A stretch of 64,000 bases of DNA from DATASD01 sp035276765 (GTDB taxonomy: Bacteria > Patescibacteriota > Saccharimonadia > Saccharimonadales > UBA4665): positions 124,001 through 188,000 of the forward strand of contig DATELH010000002.1 in NCBI GenBank assembly GCA_035276765.1, given 5' to 3'. The notes beneath the pieces are model-generated. The model was not told the origin of the DNA. It did not search any database and worked only from the letters and a program-made list of their open reading frames with translations. Shown here one piece after another: positions 50,822 through 59,880 of the stretch. The stretch's first letter is position 1, and every line of letters begins with the position of its first letter. Position numbers and translations under genes: made by a program.

Positions 50822-51988
50822 ATGCCAACTGTAACGACCGCCGAGTCTGACGCCGATACCGACGTGGTAATCACCAAGCACATCCGCCTGTTTACCAGCG
50901 AGTCAGTGTGCGCGGGCCACCCCGATAAAATTTGCGACGCGATTAGTGACGCGATTGTGGACGCCGCGCTTGCGCAGGATCCAAAATCGCGCACTGGTAT
51001 CGAAACCGTTGCCGGCGCCAACCAGATCAATCTGTACGGCGAAATCAAAACCACTGCCAAAATTGATTACGAAGAAATTGTGCGTGCCACCGTTGAAAAA
51101 TTGGGCTACACCGAACCGAAGTGGGGCTTTTCGCAAGAATCGAGTTTTACCAACGACGTGCACCAGCAATCGCCCGAAATTGCGCTGGGCGTTGACCAAG
51201 ACGGCGCTGGCGACCAGGGCATGATGTTTGGTTACGCTTGTAACGAGACGCCAGAGCTCATGCCGCTGCCGATTGCCCTCGCGCATGCGCTGGCACGCGG
51301 CATCGACGAAGTGCGCGAAAACGGTACGCTCCAATGGCTGCGCCCCGATGGCAAAGCGCAAGTGACGGTGCGCTACGAAGACGACAAGCCCGTAGCGGTT
51401 GAAAAAGTCGTTGCTGCCGTAGCACACAACGAGGAAACGCCCGCCGAACAAGTGCGCAAAGACACGATCGACCAAGTTATTACGCCAACACTTGAGAAAT
51501 ACGGCTTCAAACTGCCAGCCGACGAAGACATTATCGTGAACGGCACTGGCTTGTGGCACATTCCTGGACCGGAGTCCGACGCCGGACTCACTGGGCGCAA
51601 GATCGTGGTCGACACCTATGGTGGCTACGCCCGCGTGGGCGGCGGTGCCTTCAGTGGCAAAGACCCGAGCAAGGTTGATCGCTCCGGCGCCTACGCTGCC
51701 CGGTTCATCGCCAAAAACATCGTAGCTGCGGGGCTTGCAACCAAGTGCGAGGTTGGCCTGGCATATGTTATTGGCCAACCAAAGCCGCTCATGCAAACCA
51801 TCGACACCTTTGGCACGGCCACAGTGAGCGACGAAGCATTGCATGCATTCAAAGACAAGCTCATCGACACCTCAGTAAAAGGCATTATTGAGCGGCTCGA
51901 CCTGGCGCGGCCGATTTACAGCCAAACCTCGGCCTATGGCCATTTTGGCAAAACCAGTCTACCCTGGGAGGAGATTATTGCCAGCTAG
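50822..51988 (+). CDS. metK: S-adenosylmethionine synthetase
   Basis: A 388-residue enzyme that makes SAM from methionine and ATP. Motifs in order: SESVCAGHPDKICDAISDAI (in part), GDQGMMFGYA, TGRKIVVDTYGG, GGGAFSGKDPSKVDRSGAYAAR. ATG 50822 follows AAAGGA; a shorter N-terminal extension upstream would run into the riboswitch. The length equals the family's. It is a single gene behind a SAM-type riboswitch. Confidence 0.97.
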   Translation: MPTVTTAESDADTDVVITKHIRLFTSESVCAGHPDKICDAISDAIVDAALAQDPKSRTGIETVAGANQINLYGEIKTTAKIDYEEIVRATVEKLGYTEPKWGFSQESSFTNDVHQQSPEIALGVDQDGAGDQGMMFGYACNETPELMPLPIALAHALARGIDEVRENGTLQWLRPDGKAQVTVRYEDDKPVAVEKVVAAVAHNEETPAEQVRKDTIDQVITPTLEKYGFKLPADEDIIVNGTGLWHIPGPESDAGLTGRKIVVDTYGGYARVGGGAFSGKDPSKVDRSGAYAARFIAKNIVAAGLATKCEVGLAYVIGQPKPLMQTIDTFGTATVSDEALHAFKDKLIDTSVKGIIERLDLARPIYSQTSAYGHFGKTSLPWEEIIAS

Positions 51989-51994
51989 TCCACG

Positions 51995-52303
51995 CTAGTG
52001 CAACAGCTTGTCGTGCTCGTTGCGTGCGTTTTGGATTTGTTTGTCTTGGTCGAGTAAGCGGCGGTTGATGTCCTGGATTTGGCCCATAAGGTTTTGGCGC
52101 TGTCCAGGGTCGGCCGTCGTGCTTAGCTGTATTTCCAGTTGATGCAGCCTGTTCTGCCAGTCTTGACGGTTTTGCTCAAGATTGCGGATCGTTTGCTCTT
52201 GGTTTCGGAGATGTCGTTCCACGTCTTGGGCATGCCGCTCAAGTGATTCGGCTTGCTGATGTAACCGGCGCGCTTCTTGGCGCAGCGAATCGGGGTTTGG
52301 CAT
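51995..52303 (-). CDS. coiled-coil protein (102 aa)
   Basis: Residues 5-98 form one continuous coiled coil rich in Gln, Arg, Leu and Glu (LHQQAESLERHAQDVERHLR). No membrane or DNA-binding motif. ATG 52303 has AAAGGAGAT. It may be structural; no function assigned. It is downstream of, and co-directional with, rarA. Confidence 0.6.
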   Translation of the reverse strand: MPNPDSLRQEARRLHQQAESLERHAQDVERHLRNQEQTIRNLEQNRQDWQNRLHQLEIQLSTTADPGQRQNLMGQIQDINRRLLDQDKQIQNARNEHDKLLH

Positions 52304-52355
52304 AGTATCTCCTTTCTTTTAAGCTTCGAGTCGACCGCATAGGCCTGACTACATT

Positions 52356-53531
52356 TTATACCAAGACATCAAGGTCTTGCAGCTCTGACGGCAAAAAACC
52401 TTCAGCATGCGCAAAGCCGGCTTCCCACTTGTAACCTTTTTGGTAGCCGAGGTCTTTCATGAGCTTGGTCGGTGCGTTACGCAAGTGCAACGGCACGGGC
52501 AAATCGGGAAAATCGCGCGCGGCAGCCTGGGCTTTTTGCATAGCACCTGCCACGGTGCGCGATTTTTGGCATTTAGCCAGCGTAAGCGCACAGTGAAACA
52601 AATTGTACTGGCATTCCGGCATGCCAATGCGTTCCACCGCCTGAAAAGTCGAAACGGCCAGCGTAAGCGCCGCCGGCGAGGCCACGCCAATATCTTCGGA
52701 GGCAAAAATTACCATGCGCCGAGCCACGAATTTTGGGTCTTCGCCGGCCTGCAAAATGCGTGCCATATAATAAAGCGTGGCGCTTGGGTCGGAACCACGC
52801 ATGGATTTTATGAACGTGCTGATGAGGTTGTAGTGGTTCTCGCCGTTTTTGTCGTAGCCGGGCACACGTTTTTGAGCGGCGGTATTAATGATTTCTGGTG
52901 TAATGGTGCTTTTGGTGAGCTGCATGGCCAACTCCAAATTTCCGAGCGCCACGCGCGCATCACCGCCGGAAAGCTCGGCAAGCAGGCCGATGCTTTTGGC
53001 TGGCAAGCGCTTGGCATTAAGCTTTTCAGCCTTTGCTGCTTTTTTAAGGATGGTGATGATTTCGTCTTTGGTGAGCGGCTCAAGCACCAGCACGCGGCTG
53101 CGGCTGAGCAATGGCGTGATGACTTCAAAACTAGGATTTTCGGTGGTGGCGCCAATTAAGATGATGGTGCCGTCTTCGACGTACGGCAAAAAAGCGTCTT
53201 GCTGTGCCTTGTTAAAACGGTGGATTTCGTCGATGAACAAAATGGTGCGCATGCCTAAGCGCTGATTTGCTTTGGCGTGCTCGATCACGCGCATCACATC
53301 GGCTTTTCCGGCGCTCACCGCGCTTAACTCGACAAAATCGGCTTCGGTTTCGCTGGCAATAATGCGCGCCAGCGTCGTCTTGCCGCTGCCGGGCGGACCC
53401 CACAAAATGAGGCTGGTGGGCTGATTTTTTTCAATGACCTCACGAACAATACGGCCTTGCTCGACAAGGTGTTTTTGGCCGACAACATCGGCCAGTGCCT
53501 GGGGCCGCATTCGTTCCGCGAGTGGTTGCAT
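52356..53531 (-). CDS. rarA: replication-associated recombination protein RarA (MgsA)
   Basis: A 391-residue AAA+ clamp-loader-like ATPase that acts at stalled forks. Walker A is GPPGSGKTTLA (about 44-54), Walker B ILFIDEIHRF, sensor 1 IGATTENPSFE, and the C-terminal MgsA oligomerisation domain has SAFIKSMRGSDPSATLYYMARIL-like sequence (ISTFIKSMRGSDP). A consensus TATAAT is six bases before ATG 53531. Confidence 0.96.
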   Translation of the reverse strand: MQPLAERMRPQALADVVGQKHLVEQGRIVREVIEKNQPTSLILWGPPGSGKTTLARIIASETEADFVELSAVSAGKADVMRVIEHAKANQRLGMRTILFIDEIHRFNKAQQDAFLPYVEDGTIILIGATTENPSFEVITPLLSRSRVLVLEPLTKDEIITILKKAAKAEKLNAKRLPAKSIGLLAELSGGDARVALGNLELAMQLTKSTITPEIINTAAQKRVPGYDKNGENHYNLISTFIKSMRGSDPSATLYYMARILQAGEDPKFVARRMVIFASEDIGVASPAALTLAVSTFQAVERIGMPECQYNLFHCALTLAKCQKSRTVAGAMQKAQAAARDFPDLPVPLHLRNAPTKLMKDLGYQKGYKWEAGFAHAEGFLPSELQDLDVLV

Positions 53532-53578
53532 GTTTTTATTATACGTCTGTTACAATGGAAATAATAAAAGGGGACGAA

Positions 53579-54694
53579 ATGAAACGAAAAATTGCCGCAA
53601 TAAGTGCAGTGCTGGGGCTATTTTTTGCCTTGGCTGGCGTAGGGCTGGCACATGCGCAAACTTTTAGTACGGTGGTATATGCCGGCAAGACGGTGGACAG
53701 CTCGCTGTATAGCGTTGGCAAGCAGATCGACATTCAAGGCACGGTCAATGGCGATGTGTATTGTACTGGCCAAAACGTTTTGATCGACGCCACGGTGCAC
53801 GGTGACATCTTGTGTGCGGCGCAGAGCATTGTAATTAGCGGCCATGTTGATGGTAATGTTCGGACTGTTGGGGTTACAATGACGCTTAACGCTGCAGTGG
53901 GCGGCAGTGCCTCGCTCGCGGCGCAAAACTTGGCGATCAACCCTTCGGCGAGCATCGGGCGCGACTTGAGTGCCGCCGGCAGTAAGGCCGTCATCCAGGC
54001 GCCTGTCGGCCGTGACGCCAGCTTGGCCTCCAAGACGACCCAAATCAGCTCAACCATAGGGCGCAACGTGGTGATGAATGGCTCAAACTTGAGCCTGCAA
54101 AGCGGCGCGTACATCGCGGGCGATCTCGCATACACAAGCGTTGATACAATTTCTAAGAACCCGAGCGCCAAAGTAGAGGGCAAAACCGACCACCGCACGC
54201 CGCCAGTCAACAAAAAAGGGCACATTGCTGTCTTTGGGGTGATTTCGGCTGTGGCATTTCCTATGCTTTTGTTGTTCGCCATGGCACTCGTGCTGCTGTT
54301 CCCGCAAACTGTGGACAAAGTGGCGCAATTCCCTCGCAAAAAATTGTTCAAGACGGTGATGGTGGGCATATTGACGATGTTTGTAGTGCCAATGGTGCTT
54401 GCGCTGTTGATTGCTAGCGTTGTTGGCGTGGTTGCCGGAATTTTTATGCTGCTCTTGTGGTTGCTGCTGGTGCTGCTGAGCGGGCCGGTGACAGCGTACT
54501 ACATTGGCAGCATGTTGCTGGCTAAGTCGAAGAATCCGCTCGCGATTATGCTCGTGGGCGCGTTGGTGCTGCTCGTGGTGTATCTGTTGCCGCAGATCGG
54601 CGTGATCGCCGGCGTCTTTTCGTACGTTATTGGGATTGGCGCCATCTTGCAATACGCAAAAGCGCACTTCAAAAAACCGGTCTACAAAGTGTAA
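53579..54694 (+). CDS. exported polymer-forming (bactofilin-like) membrane protein
   Basis: A 371-residue protein. A signal peptide (1-25, ending AHAQ) leads into a right-handed beta-helix (about 30-200) of GTVNGDVYCTGQNVLIDATVHGDIL-like rungs, as in bactofilins and DUF583 domains. Then come about five membrane helices (about 215-365). Cytosolic bactofilins lack a signal; this one would present its fibre-forming domain outside. ATG 53579 has GGGGAC upstream. It is convergent with the CBS-domain gene and abuts it. Confidence 0.8.
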   Translation: MKRKIAAISAVLGLFFALAGVGLAHAQTFSTVVYAGKTVDSSLYSVGKQIDIQGTVNGDVYCTGQNVLIDATVHGDILCAAQSIVISGHVDGNVRTVGVTMTLNAAVGGSASLAAQNLAINPSASIGRDLSAAGSKAVIQAPVGRDASLASKTTQISSTIGRNVVMNGSNLSLQSGAYIAGDLAYTSVDTISKNPSAKVEGKTDHRTPPVNKKGHIAVFGVISAVAFPMLLLFAMALVLLFPQTVDKVAQFPRKKLFKTVMVGILTMFVVPMVLALLIASVVGVVAGIFMLLLWLLLVLLSGPVTAYYIGSMLLAKSKNPLAIMLVGALVLLVVYLLPQIGVIAGVFSYVIGIGAILQYAKAHFKKPVYKV

Positions 54695-55696
54695 CTACTT
54701 TTTGGCGCGAAGCCCGCGCCGATTGGCTTTACGTCGGTCGGTTTCGTCTTCGATTTCGTGACCGACGATTTCTTCTAGCAAATCTTCGATGGTAACGATG
54801 CCAATGATTTTGTCTTCGCGCTCCACCGGTATGAGGTGTACGCCGCCGATGATAAACTTACGGAATAGCGTGTCGAGCGCAGTCATGCTGCCGACAATTT
54901 GTGTGGGATACAAGGGCAAGTCGTCGGTGCGCAGAGACTCTTGGTCGAAGTTGACGTCAACCAAATCTTTCATGAGCAACACGCCAAAACAAGTGCTGCG
55001 CTGGCGGTTGAGCACCGGGATGCGGCTCCAGCCATTGGCTTTGATTTCGTCGATCTTGGCGCTGTTCATTTTGGTGTCAGGCATGAGCCAAAACACGTGG
55101 TCGATTGGTGTCATGATGTCGCGCACGTGTTTTTCGCTGAGCTGCAACGCGCCGCGGATAATTTCGACTTCATCGTTGTCGAGCTCACTGGTGTTGTTGC
55201 CTAGGTGTTCGCTAATCATCATGCCAAGCTCGTGGCGGCTTTGCAGTTGCGAACCTTGCTCGTGGAATAATTTGTCGAGCAAAAGTTGCAGCGGCTTGGA
55301 AACCGGGTAGGTCAGAAAAATCATTACCTTTAAAGCAGGAGCGAAGCGTGCACAAAACAGGAGCGCGCGGCGGGCAAAAATAGCTTGCGGAAAAATTTCG
55401 CCGAAAATTACGATCAGCAAGGTGCTGGCAATACCGGCGACAATGCCGTTAAACTTGCCTTCCATGACCAACGAGGTAGCCGAAACTGCCGCAACGTTTG
55501 TGAGCAAAATGCCTGCGAGCGTTAGGTGGGCGTTTTTGCGGAGTGGCAACACGCTGCGGGCGGCGGCGTTGCCCAGGCGTGCTTTGCGGCGTAGGTCGGC
55601 GGCGTCGAGCGACATAATCGCCACGTTCAGGCCCGAGCACATGGCCGAAAAGCCAACCAACAAGATAACAGTAAGGATAAAAAGATACACGGGCAC
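54695..55696 (-). CDS. CNNM/HlyC/CorC-type membrane protein with CBS domains
   Basis: A 333-residue protein. A DUF21/CNNM membrane domain (three or four helices, about 1-165) is followed by a CBS pair (about 195-315: VRDIMTPIDHVFWLM and FGVLLMKDLVDV, then HLIPVEREDKIIGIVTIEDLLEEIVGHEIEDE). The family moves or regulates divalent cations such as Mg2+. The usual C-terminal CorC_HlyC domain is missing, which is common in shorter members. Start GTG 55696 has GGAGGTGTG. Confidence 0.88.
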   Translation of the reverse strand: MPVYLFILTVILLVGFSAMCSGLNVAIMSLDAADLRRKARLGNAAARSVLPLRKNAHLTLAGILLTNVAAVSATSLVMEGKFNGIVAGIASTLLIVIFGEIFPQAIFARRALLFCARFAPALKVMIFLTYPVSKPLQLLLDKLFHEQGSQLQSRHELGMMISEHLGNNTSELDNDEVEIIRGALQLSEKHVRDIMTPIDHVFWLMPDTKMNSAKIDEIKANGWSRIPVLNRQRSTCFGVLLMKDLVDVNFDQESLRTDDLPLYPTQIVGSMTALDTLFRKFIIGGVHLIPVEREDKIIGIVTIEDLLEEIVGHEIEDETDRRKANRRGLRAKK

Positions 55697-55800
55697 TATT
55701 GCACACCTCCATCGCGGGTATCGGCAGGAAGTGGGTCTTCAATACTCATAAGCATAAAGTTTAATTATAGATGACCCGCCACTTGGTGTAAAGCGGGCTG

Positions 55801-56481
55801 CTAGCGCTGAGAAGGGTGTGCGGGGTGCCAGCCATTTAAAATGGTGAACATGGGGACGAAGTTGCCATCCTTGAGCGTCCCTACCTGGTAGTGATCCCTA
55901 CCAGACAACAGCCGGTACCTGTTGCTCTCTTTGTCGTAAACAAGTTCAGTTTGGTTAACATAATGTGTCAGGCCGTGCTCGTCTATAATGTTTTGGATTT
56001 CGGGAGAGATGTCCTCTGCTAAATCTTCGCTGCTTAAAGATTCTAGCTCGTATATTGCGGTTTTTAGCTGGTTGTCTTCGACATATGTACTGACGCCGTT
56101 TTTATTTACAAAATCAATGGCGACTAGGCTTTGCAAAAAAGAAAGCTGTTCAAGATATTGCGGCACGGTAACGACGCCAGCACTTGCTTGCTCGGCTATT
56201 TTTTCGTGAAGTGCTTGATTGGGGTGAGGGTTCATAGCACCATCAAAAGTGTCGATGACTATCTGCCTGCGTTCTTCGCCTGAAATGCCAGCTTGTACTC
56301 CGGAAAGGTCTTGCATATTTTGGCTGAGGTTGGCTAAATCATCCGGATGAAGGCCGTTAGCCGAAGCTGCCCATCCTATGGCGGCGGCAGTAACTGTTGC
56401 GGTAGTTTGAGCTACCGCAACTTCGTCGCCGAGAAATACCAAGCGTTCCGATGAAAGGTCAAGAATAACATTGTATGGCAT
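55801..56481 (-). CDS. hypothetical protein (226 aa)
   Basis: A soluble, acidic protein with no family I recognise. ATG 56481 is taken; a TTG at 56517 would add 12 residues but lacks a ribosome-binding site. An Ala-rich stretch near residues 25-45 is not long enough for a sure membrane helix. It is divergent from typA. Confidence 0.6.
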   Translation of the reverse strand: MPYNVILDLSSERLVFLGDEVAVAQTTATVTAAAIGWAASANGLHPDDLANLSQNMQDLSGVQAGISGEERRQIVIDTFDGAMNPHPNQALHEKIAEQASAGVVTVPQYLEQLSFLQSLVAIDFVNKNGVSTYVEDNQLKTAIYELESLSSEDLAEDISPEIQNIIDEHGLTHYVNQTELVYDKESNRYRLLSGRDHYQVGTLKDGNFVPMFTILNGWHPAHPSQR

Positions 56482-56521
56482 ATATTCGACCGTAGCAGAG
56501 TTGCCGTTTATAGACAACAGA

Positions 56522-56550
56522 TTGCGGTCCGAGGAAGTTTATGCTATAAT
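56522..56550 (+). promoter_or_regulatory. typA promoter
   Basis: TTGCGG (56522-56527), a 17-base spacer and consensus TATAAT (56545-56550); start expected near 56557, with AAGGAG in the leader before the ATG at 56595. Confidence 0.7.
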
Positions 56551-56594
56551 AATTTTAAAATATTGCAAGGCGCAGGCAAGGAGCGCTTATTTTT

Positions 56595-58424
56595 ATGACA
56601 CAAACAGTGCAGGACCCAAGCAAAATCCGAAACATTGCCATCATTGCGCATGTTGACCACGGCAAGACAACACTGGTCGACGGTCTTTTAAAGCAATCTA
56701 AAACCTTTCGCGACAATCAAGCCGAAATGGCGCAAAGCTTACTGATGGATAGCGGCGATCAAGAAAAAGAGCGCGGCATCACCATCACCGCCAAAGTAAC
56801 AGCGGTGCAGCACGATGATTATCGCATCAACATCATCGACACGCCCGGCCACGCTGACTTTTCGGGCGAGGTGGAACGAACGCTTAACCTGGCTGATGGC
56901 TGCTTGCTGATTGTCGATGCCCAAGAAGGCCCCATGCCGCAAACCAAGTTCGTACTAACCAAGGCGCTGGCAAACGGCCTCAAACCCATTGTGGTAATTA
57001 ACAAAATCGACAAGCCCGGCGCTCGCATTGCCGAGGTCGAAGACGAGCTTGCCGATCTGTTTTTAGAGTTGGCTGTTGATGAGCACCAATTGCATTATCC
57101 GGTGTACTACGCGGTGGGCCGGGCGGGCAAGGCTTGGGAAACGCCACCAGCCAACCCCGATGAAGCTGGCAATCTCGATATTATTTTCGACGCCATTATC
57201 AAAGACGTGCCGGCACCAAAAGTTGAGCTCGACAAACCATTCCAAATGCTTGTGACTGCGCTGGCGTGGGATAACTTTAAGGGTAAATATGCCATCGGCC
57301 GCATCACGCGCGGCCACATAAAGGCGGGCGACCAAGTTGCGCTTTGCAAAAAGGACGGCTCAGTCGTAAAGGCCAAAGTTGATCTGGTATTTATGAGCCA
57401 TGGCCTGAGCAAGTTCGAAGTGGATGAGGGTGTGGCGGGCGACATTGTGCAGCTGACCGGCATAGCTGACGCGCAAATCGGCGAAACAGTTGCCGACGCC
57501 ACCAACCCTGAGGCGCTGCCGGTGCTCGAGGTCGAAGCGCCAACACTTCGCATTTACCTTGGGCCGAACACTTCACCGTTCAAAGGCACCGAGGGCGAGT
57601 TCACCACCTCGCGCCAAATCGGCGGACGCCTGCAAAAAGAACTCGAAACCAACGTGGGCCTGCGCGTAGAAGACGATGGCATCGGCTTTTTGGTAAGCGG
57701 CCGTGGCGAGCTGCACTTGAGCGTGCTGATCGAGACCATGCGCCGCGAAGGCTACGAATTTGAAGTTGGTCGCCCGCAAGTGGTTACCCACCAAGAAAAC
57801 GGCCAAACCATGGAGCCGGTCGAGGAGCTCATTATCGAAGTGCCGGCCGAACACGTGGGCGCCGTGCAGATGGAGCTCGGCCAGCGCCGCGCCACTCTCA
57901 AAGAGCAGTTCGCAAGCCCCAAGGGCGTCACCAAGTTGGTATACGAGTTGCCAACGCGCGCGCTTTTGGGTTTGCGTAACATCCTCATGACCGGCACCAA
58001 AGGCACGATCGTTATGAACAGTCTTGTTGCCGGATACCAACCCGAGGGCGCACCCCTCCAACAGTTGCGTAGTGGTGCTCTCATTGCTTTCGAGGCGGGG
58101 ACCACCACGCCCTATGCGTTGCAAAACCTCGAGGCGCGAGGCATTTCGTTCGTCGCTCCGGCCGCCAAAGTATATGCCGGCCAGATCGTTGGCCTCAATA
58201 ACCGCCAAGAAGATATGGAAATCAACGTCTGTAAAGCCAAACACCTCACCAACATGCGCTCCAGCAGCAGTGACGGCGTGGTGCAATTGACGCCACCGGT
58301 CATCATGAGCCTCGAAGAATGTCTCGACTTTATTGAAAACGACGAACTGCTCGAGGTAACGCCAAAGGCGTTGCGTCTACGCAAGCGCGAACTTGACGCC
58401 AACAAGCGCCGCCGCGGCAAATAG
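56595..58424 (+). CDS. typA: ribosome-associated GTPase TypA/BipA
   Basis: A 609-residue translational GTPase that acts in ribosome assembly and stress adaptation. G motifs: AHVDHGKTTL (G1), RGITI (G2), DTPGHADF (G3), NKIDKPGA (G4). Then the BipA-type domain II and C-terminal domain (SGRGELHLSVLIETMRREGYE, TRALLGLRNILMTGTKGTIVMNS). Length and sequence are normal for the family. Confidence 0.97.
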   Translation: MTQTVQDPSKIRNIAIIAHVDHGKTTLVDGLLKQSKTFRDNQAEMAQSLLMDSGDQEKERGITITAKVTAVQHDDYRINIIDTPGHADFSGEVERTLNLADGCLLIVDAQEGPMPQTKFVLTKALANGLKPIVVINKIDKPGARIAEVEDELADLFLELAVDEHQLHYPVYYAVGRAGKAWETPPANPDEAGNLDIIFDAIIKDVPAPKVELDKPFQMLVTALAWDNFKGKYAIGRITRGHIKAGDQVALCKKDGSVVKAKVDLVFMSHGLSKFEVDEGVAGDIVQLTGIADAQIGETVADATNPEALPVLEVEAPTLRIYLGPNTSPFKGTEGEFTTSRQIGGRLQKELETNVGLRVEDDGIGFLVSGRGELHLSVLIETMRREGYEFEVGRPQVVTHQENGQTMEPVEELIIEVPAEHVGAVQMELGQRRATLKEQFASPKGVTKLVYELPTRALLGLRNILMTGTKGTIVMNSLVAGYQPEGAPLQQLRSGALIAFEAGTTTPYALQNLEARGISFVAPAAKVYAGQIVGLNNRQEDMEINVCKAKHLTNMRSSSSDGVVQLTPPVIMSLEECLDFIENDELLEVTPKALRLRKRELDANKRRRGK

Positions 58425-58438
58425 TTTACAATTTGGCC

Positions 58439-59011
58439 ATGAGCTTTTACCCTACGTACGATCTTCATGGACAAAACTGGCATGGTCGCCATGCCGTCCT
58501 GAGCCAGCTCGGGCGAGCATTTCAGATTAGTGCCGCCCGAGGCGAGGTACATTTTCCTTGTATCGAAGGCCGCGGCCCAACACCAGTTATAGCGGGGACG
58601 GTCGAGGCGGAATCTTCACATCTAGACCAGGCGATCTTCGAAATCTTCGACCTCTCCAACAAACATGGCCGCGCGTACCGCATTGATTACACCGATAAAG
58701 ACGACGGGCCAGATGAACGCGTAAGTTACATATTAAGCGCCGCTGCTGGCGTGAGCCGGTTTGCGCGACTCGGCGCCCGCAACATCCCACTCGAGGCGGA
58801 CGACTACTTGGGGCTCGACGAAGGGCTCACCTATACCATATATTCCTGGGCCGATGGGGCCCGGACACTCGAGCGTCTTCAGGACGAAAATCGCATCATG
58901 AGCCTCGACGATTACTATGCCCGTCACCTCCGAAACCGCCGCCAAAGAGTGGTCGACTACCTACTCAACCTTTTTAGCACTTATGGCGAAATATACGGCT
59001 ACTGGTACTAA
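58439..59011 (+). CDS. hypothetical protein (190 aa)
   Basis: A soluble protein of no known family, rich in aromatic residues and Arg. TACAAT ends six bases before ATG 58439 and there is no Shine-Dalgarno, so it is probably leaderless although it is close behind typA. The C-terminus is strongly aromatic (STYGEIYGYWY). Confidence 0.65.
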   Translation: MSFYPTYDLHGQNWHGRHAVLSQLGRAFQISAARGEVHFPCIEGRGPTPVIAGTVEAESSHLDQAIFEIFDLSNKHGRAYRIDYTDKDDGPDERVSYILSAAAGVSRFARLGARNIPLEADDYLGLDEGLTYTIYSWADGARTLERLQDENRIMSLDDYYARHLRNRRQRVVDYLLNLFSTYGEIYGYWY

Positions 59012-59030
59012 TCTGCTACACTAATGCTTG

Positions 59031-59402
59031 ATGATAACAGTTACCGACGACGAATTTTCGGCGCTCATCGCCGATGCCCTTGAACGTTTGCCACGGCAAC
59101 ACCGCAGCGCCATCAAAAACGTGGCCATCGTGTACGAAGACGAGCCTTCACCCGAACAGCGCGAGCGCCTCAAGCTGGCTTGTAACCAAACCCTGTTTGG
59201 CTTGTATGAGGGCGTGCCGCTGCCGCAGCGCATGGGCGTTACCGGCTACGGGCCCGATAAAATCACCATTTTTAAAAGGCCGCTCACAGCAAGTGTTGAC
59301 TCATTGCCTGCCTTGCGCAAAGAAATTTATCACACGTTGTGGCATGAGGTGGCGCACTACTTTGGCCTCAACCACACCCGCATCCACGAGCTTGAACAAT
59401 GA
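59031..59402 (+). CDS. small zincin-like metallopeptidase (Zincin_1 family)
   Basis: A 123-residue protein with the HExxHxxGxxH motif HEVAHYFGLNH near the C-terminus, the layout of the Zincin_1 (DUF1025-like) metallopeptidase family. VYEDEPSPEQRERL and LFGLYEGVPLPQR are also typical. There is no signal, so it acts in the cytoplasm. TACACT lies eight bases before ATG 59031; the TTG at 59028 is less likely as start. Confidence 0.85.
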   Translation: MITVTDDEFSALIADALERLPRQHRSAIKNVAIVYEDEPSPEQRERLKLACNQTLFGLYEGVPLPQRMGVTGYGPDKITIFKRPLTASVDSLPALRKEIYHTLWHEVAHYFGLNHTRIHELEQ

Positions 59403-59458
59403 GCCCGGCATGTTATGTTATGATGGATTCTTAACGTAATCAAGGAATTTCAACTGCT

Positions 59459-59771
59459 ATGAGTATGGAGATGCGACGTGTTATTGCGGGTGGATTGCTA
59501 AGTGTTGGCATCGGCGTAGGTGGAGGGTTTTTGACGTACGAAGGCTTTTCGGGTTTGAGCGAAGTTGGACACATGGAAGCGTGTCAAAACCCCCCAAGAA
59601 TTTCTAAAATCAACTTGTGCAAACGTCTAGGCAACGACCCAAGCGGTAATTAACGAACAATCAGATATAGCAGATGTAGAAGCATGGGGAGGGCTTGTGG
59701 TGGCTGGTATCGGTGTGCTTGGCGCAATCGCAACGGCTTCGACCGCCTTAGGCAAAGACATTCTCGGTTAG
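59459..59771 (+). pseudogene. small two-helix membrane protein, frame interrupted
   Basis: ATG 59459 opens a 64-residue frame with a membrane helix (VIAGGLLSVGIGVGGGFLTY) that ends at a stop at 59651. A second frame, shifted by +1 and open only from 59631, encodes a second helix (GGLVVAGIGVLGAIATASTA) and ends at 59771. It has no good start of its own. The two fit one protein of about 100 residues broken within 59631-59650. Either a base error, a mutation or a recoding event accounts for it. Confidence 0.5.
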
Positions 59772-59828
59772 GTTTGCTTTTACTGGCATTTAGGCATAAG
59801 CTACATATGGAAGTGTGAGGCTTCCGAC

Positions 59829-59857
59829 AAGACCTGGGAACATTCCCCGGGTCTTTT
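59829..59857 (+). terminator. Rho-independent terminator
   Basis: A stem AAGACCTGGG / CCCGGGTCTT with one T-G pair and a short loop is followed by TTTT. It ends the transcript of the small membrane protein, just before rmuC. Confidence 0.8.
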
Positions 59858-59880
59858 AAAACGGCTGGTATACTAAAAAT

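Noticed and set aside
50903..51844. 313-codon open frame opposite metK
   Set aside because: Antisense to a clear metK gene, no ribosome-binding site and no protein-like pattern.
57573..58286. 237-codon minus-strand frame opposite typA
   Set aside because: Shadow of a conserved GTPase gene; no independent evidence.
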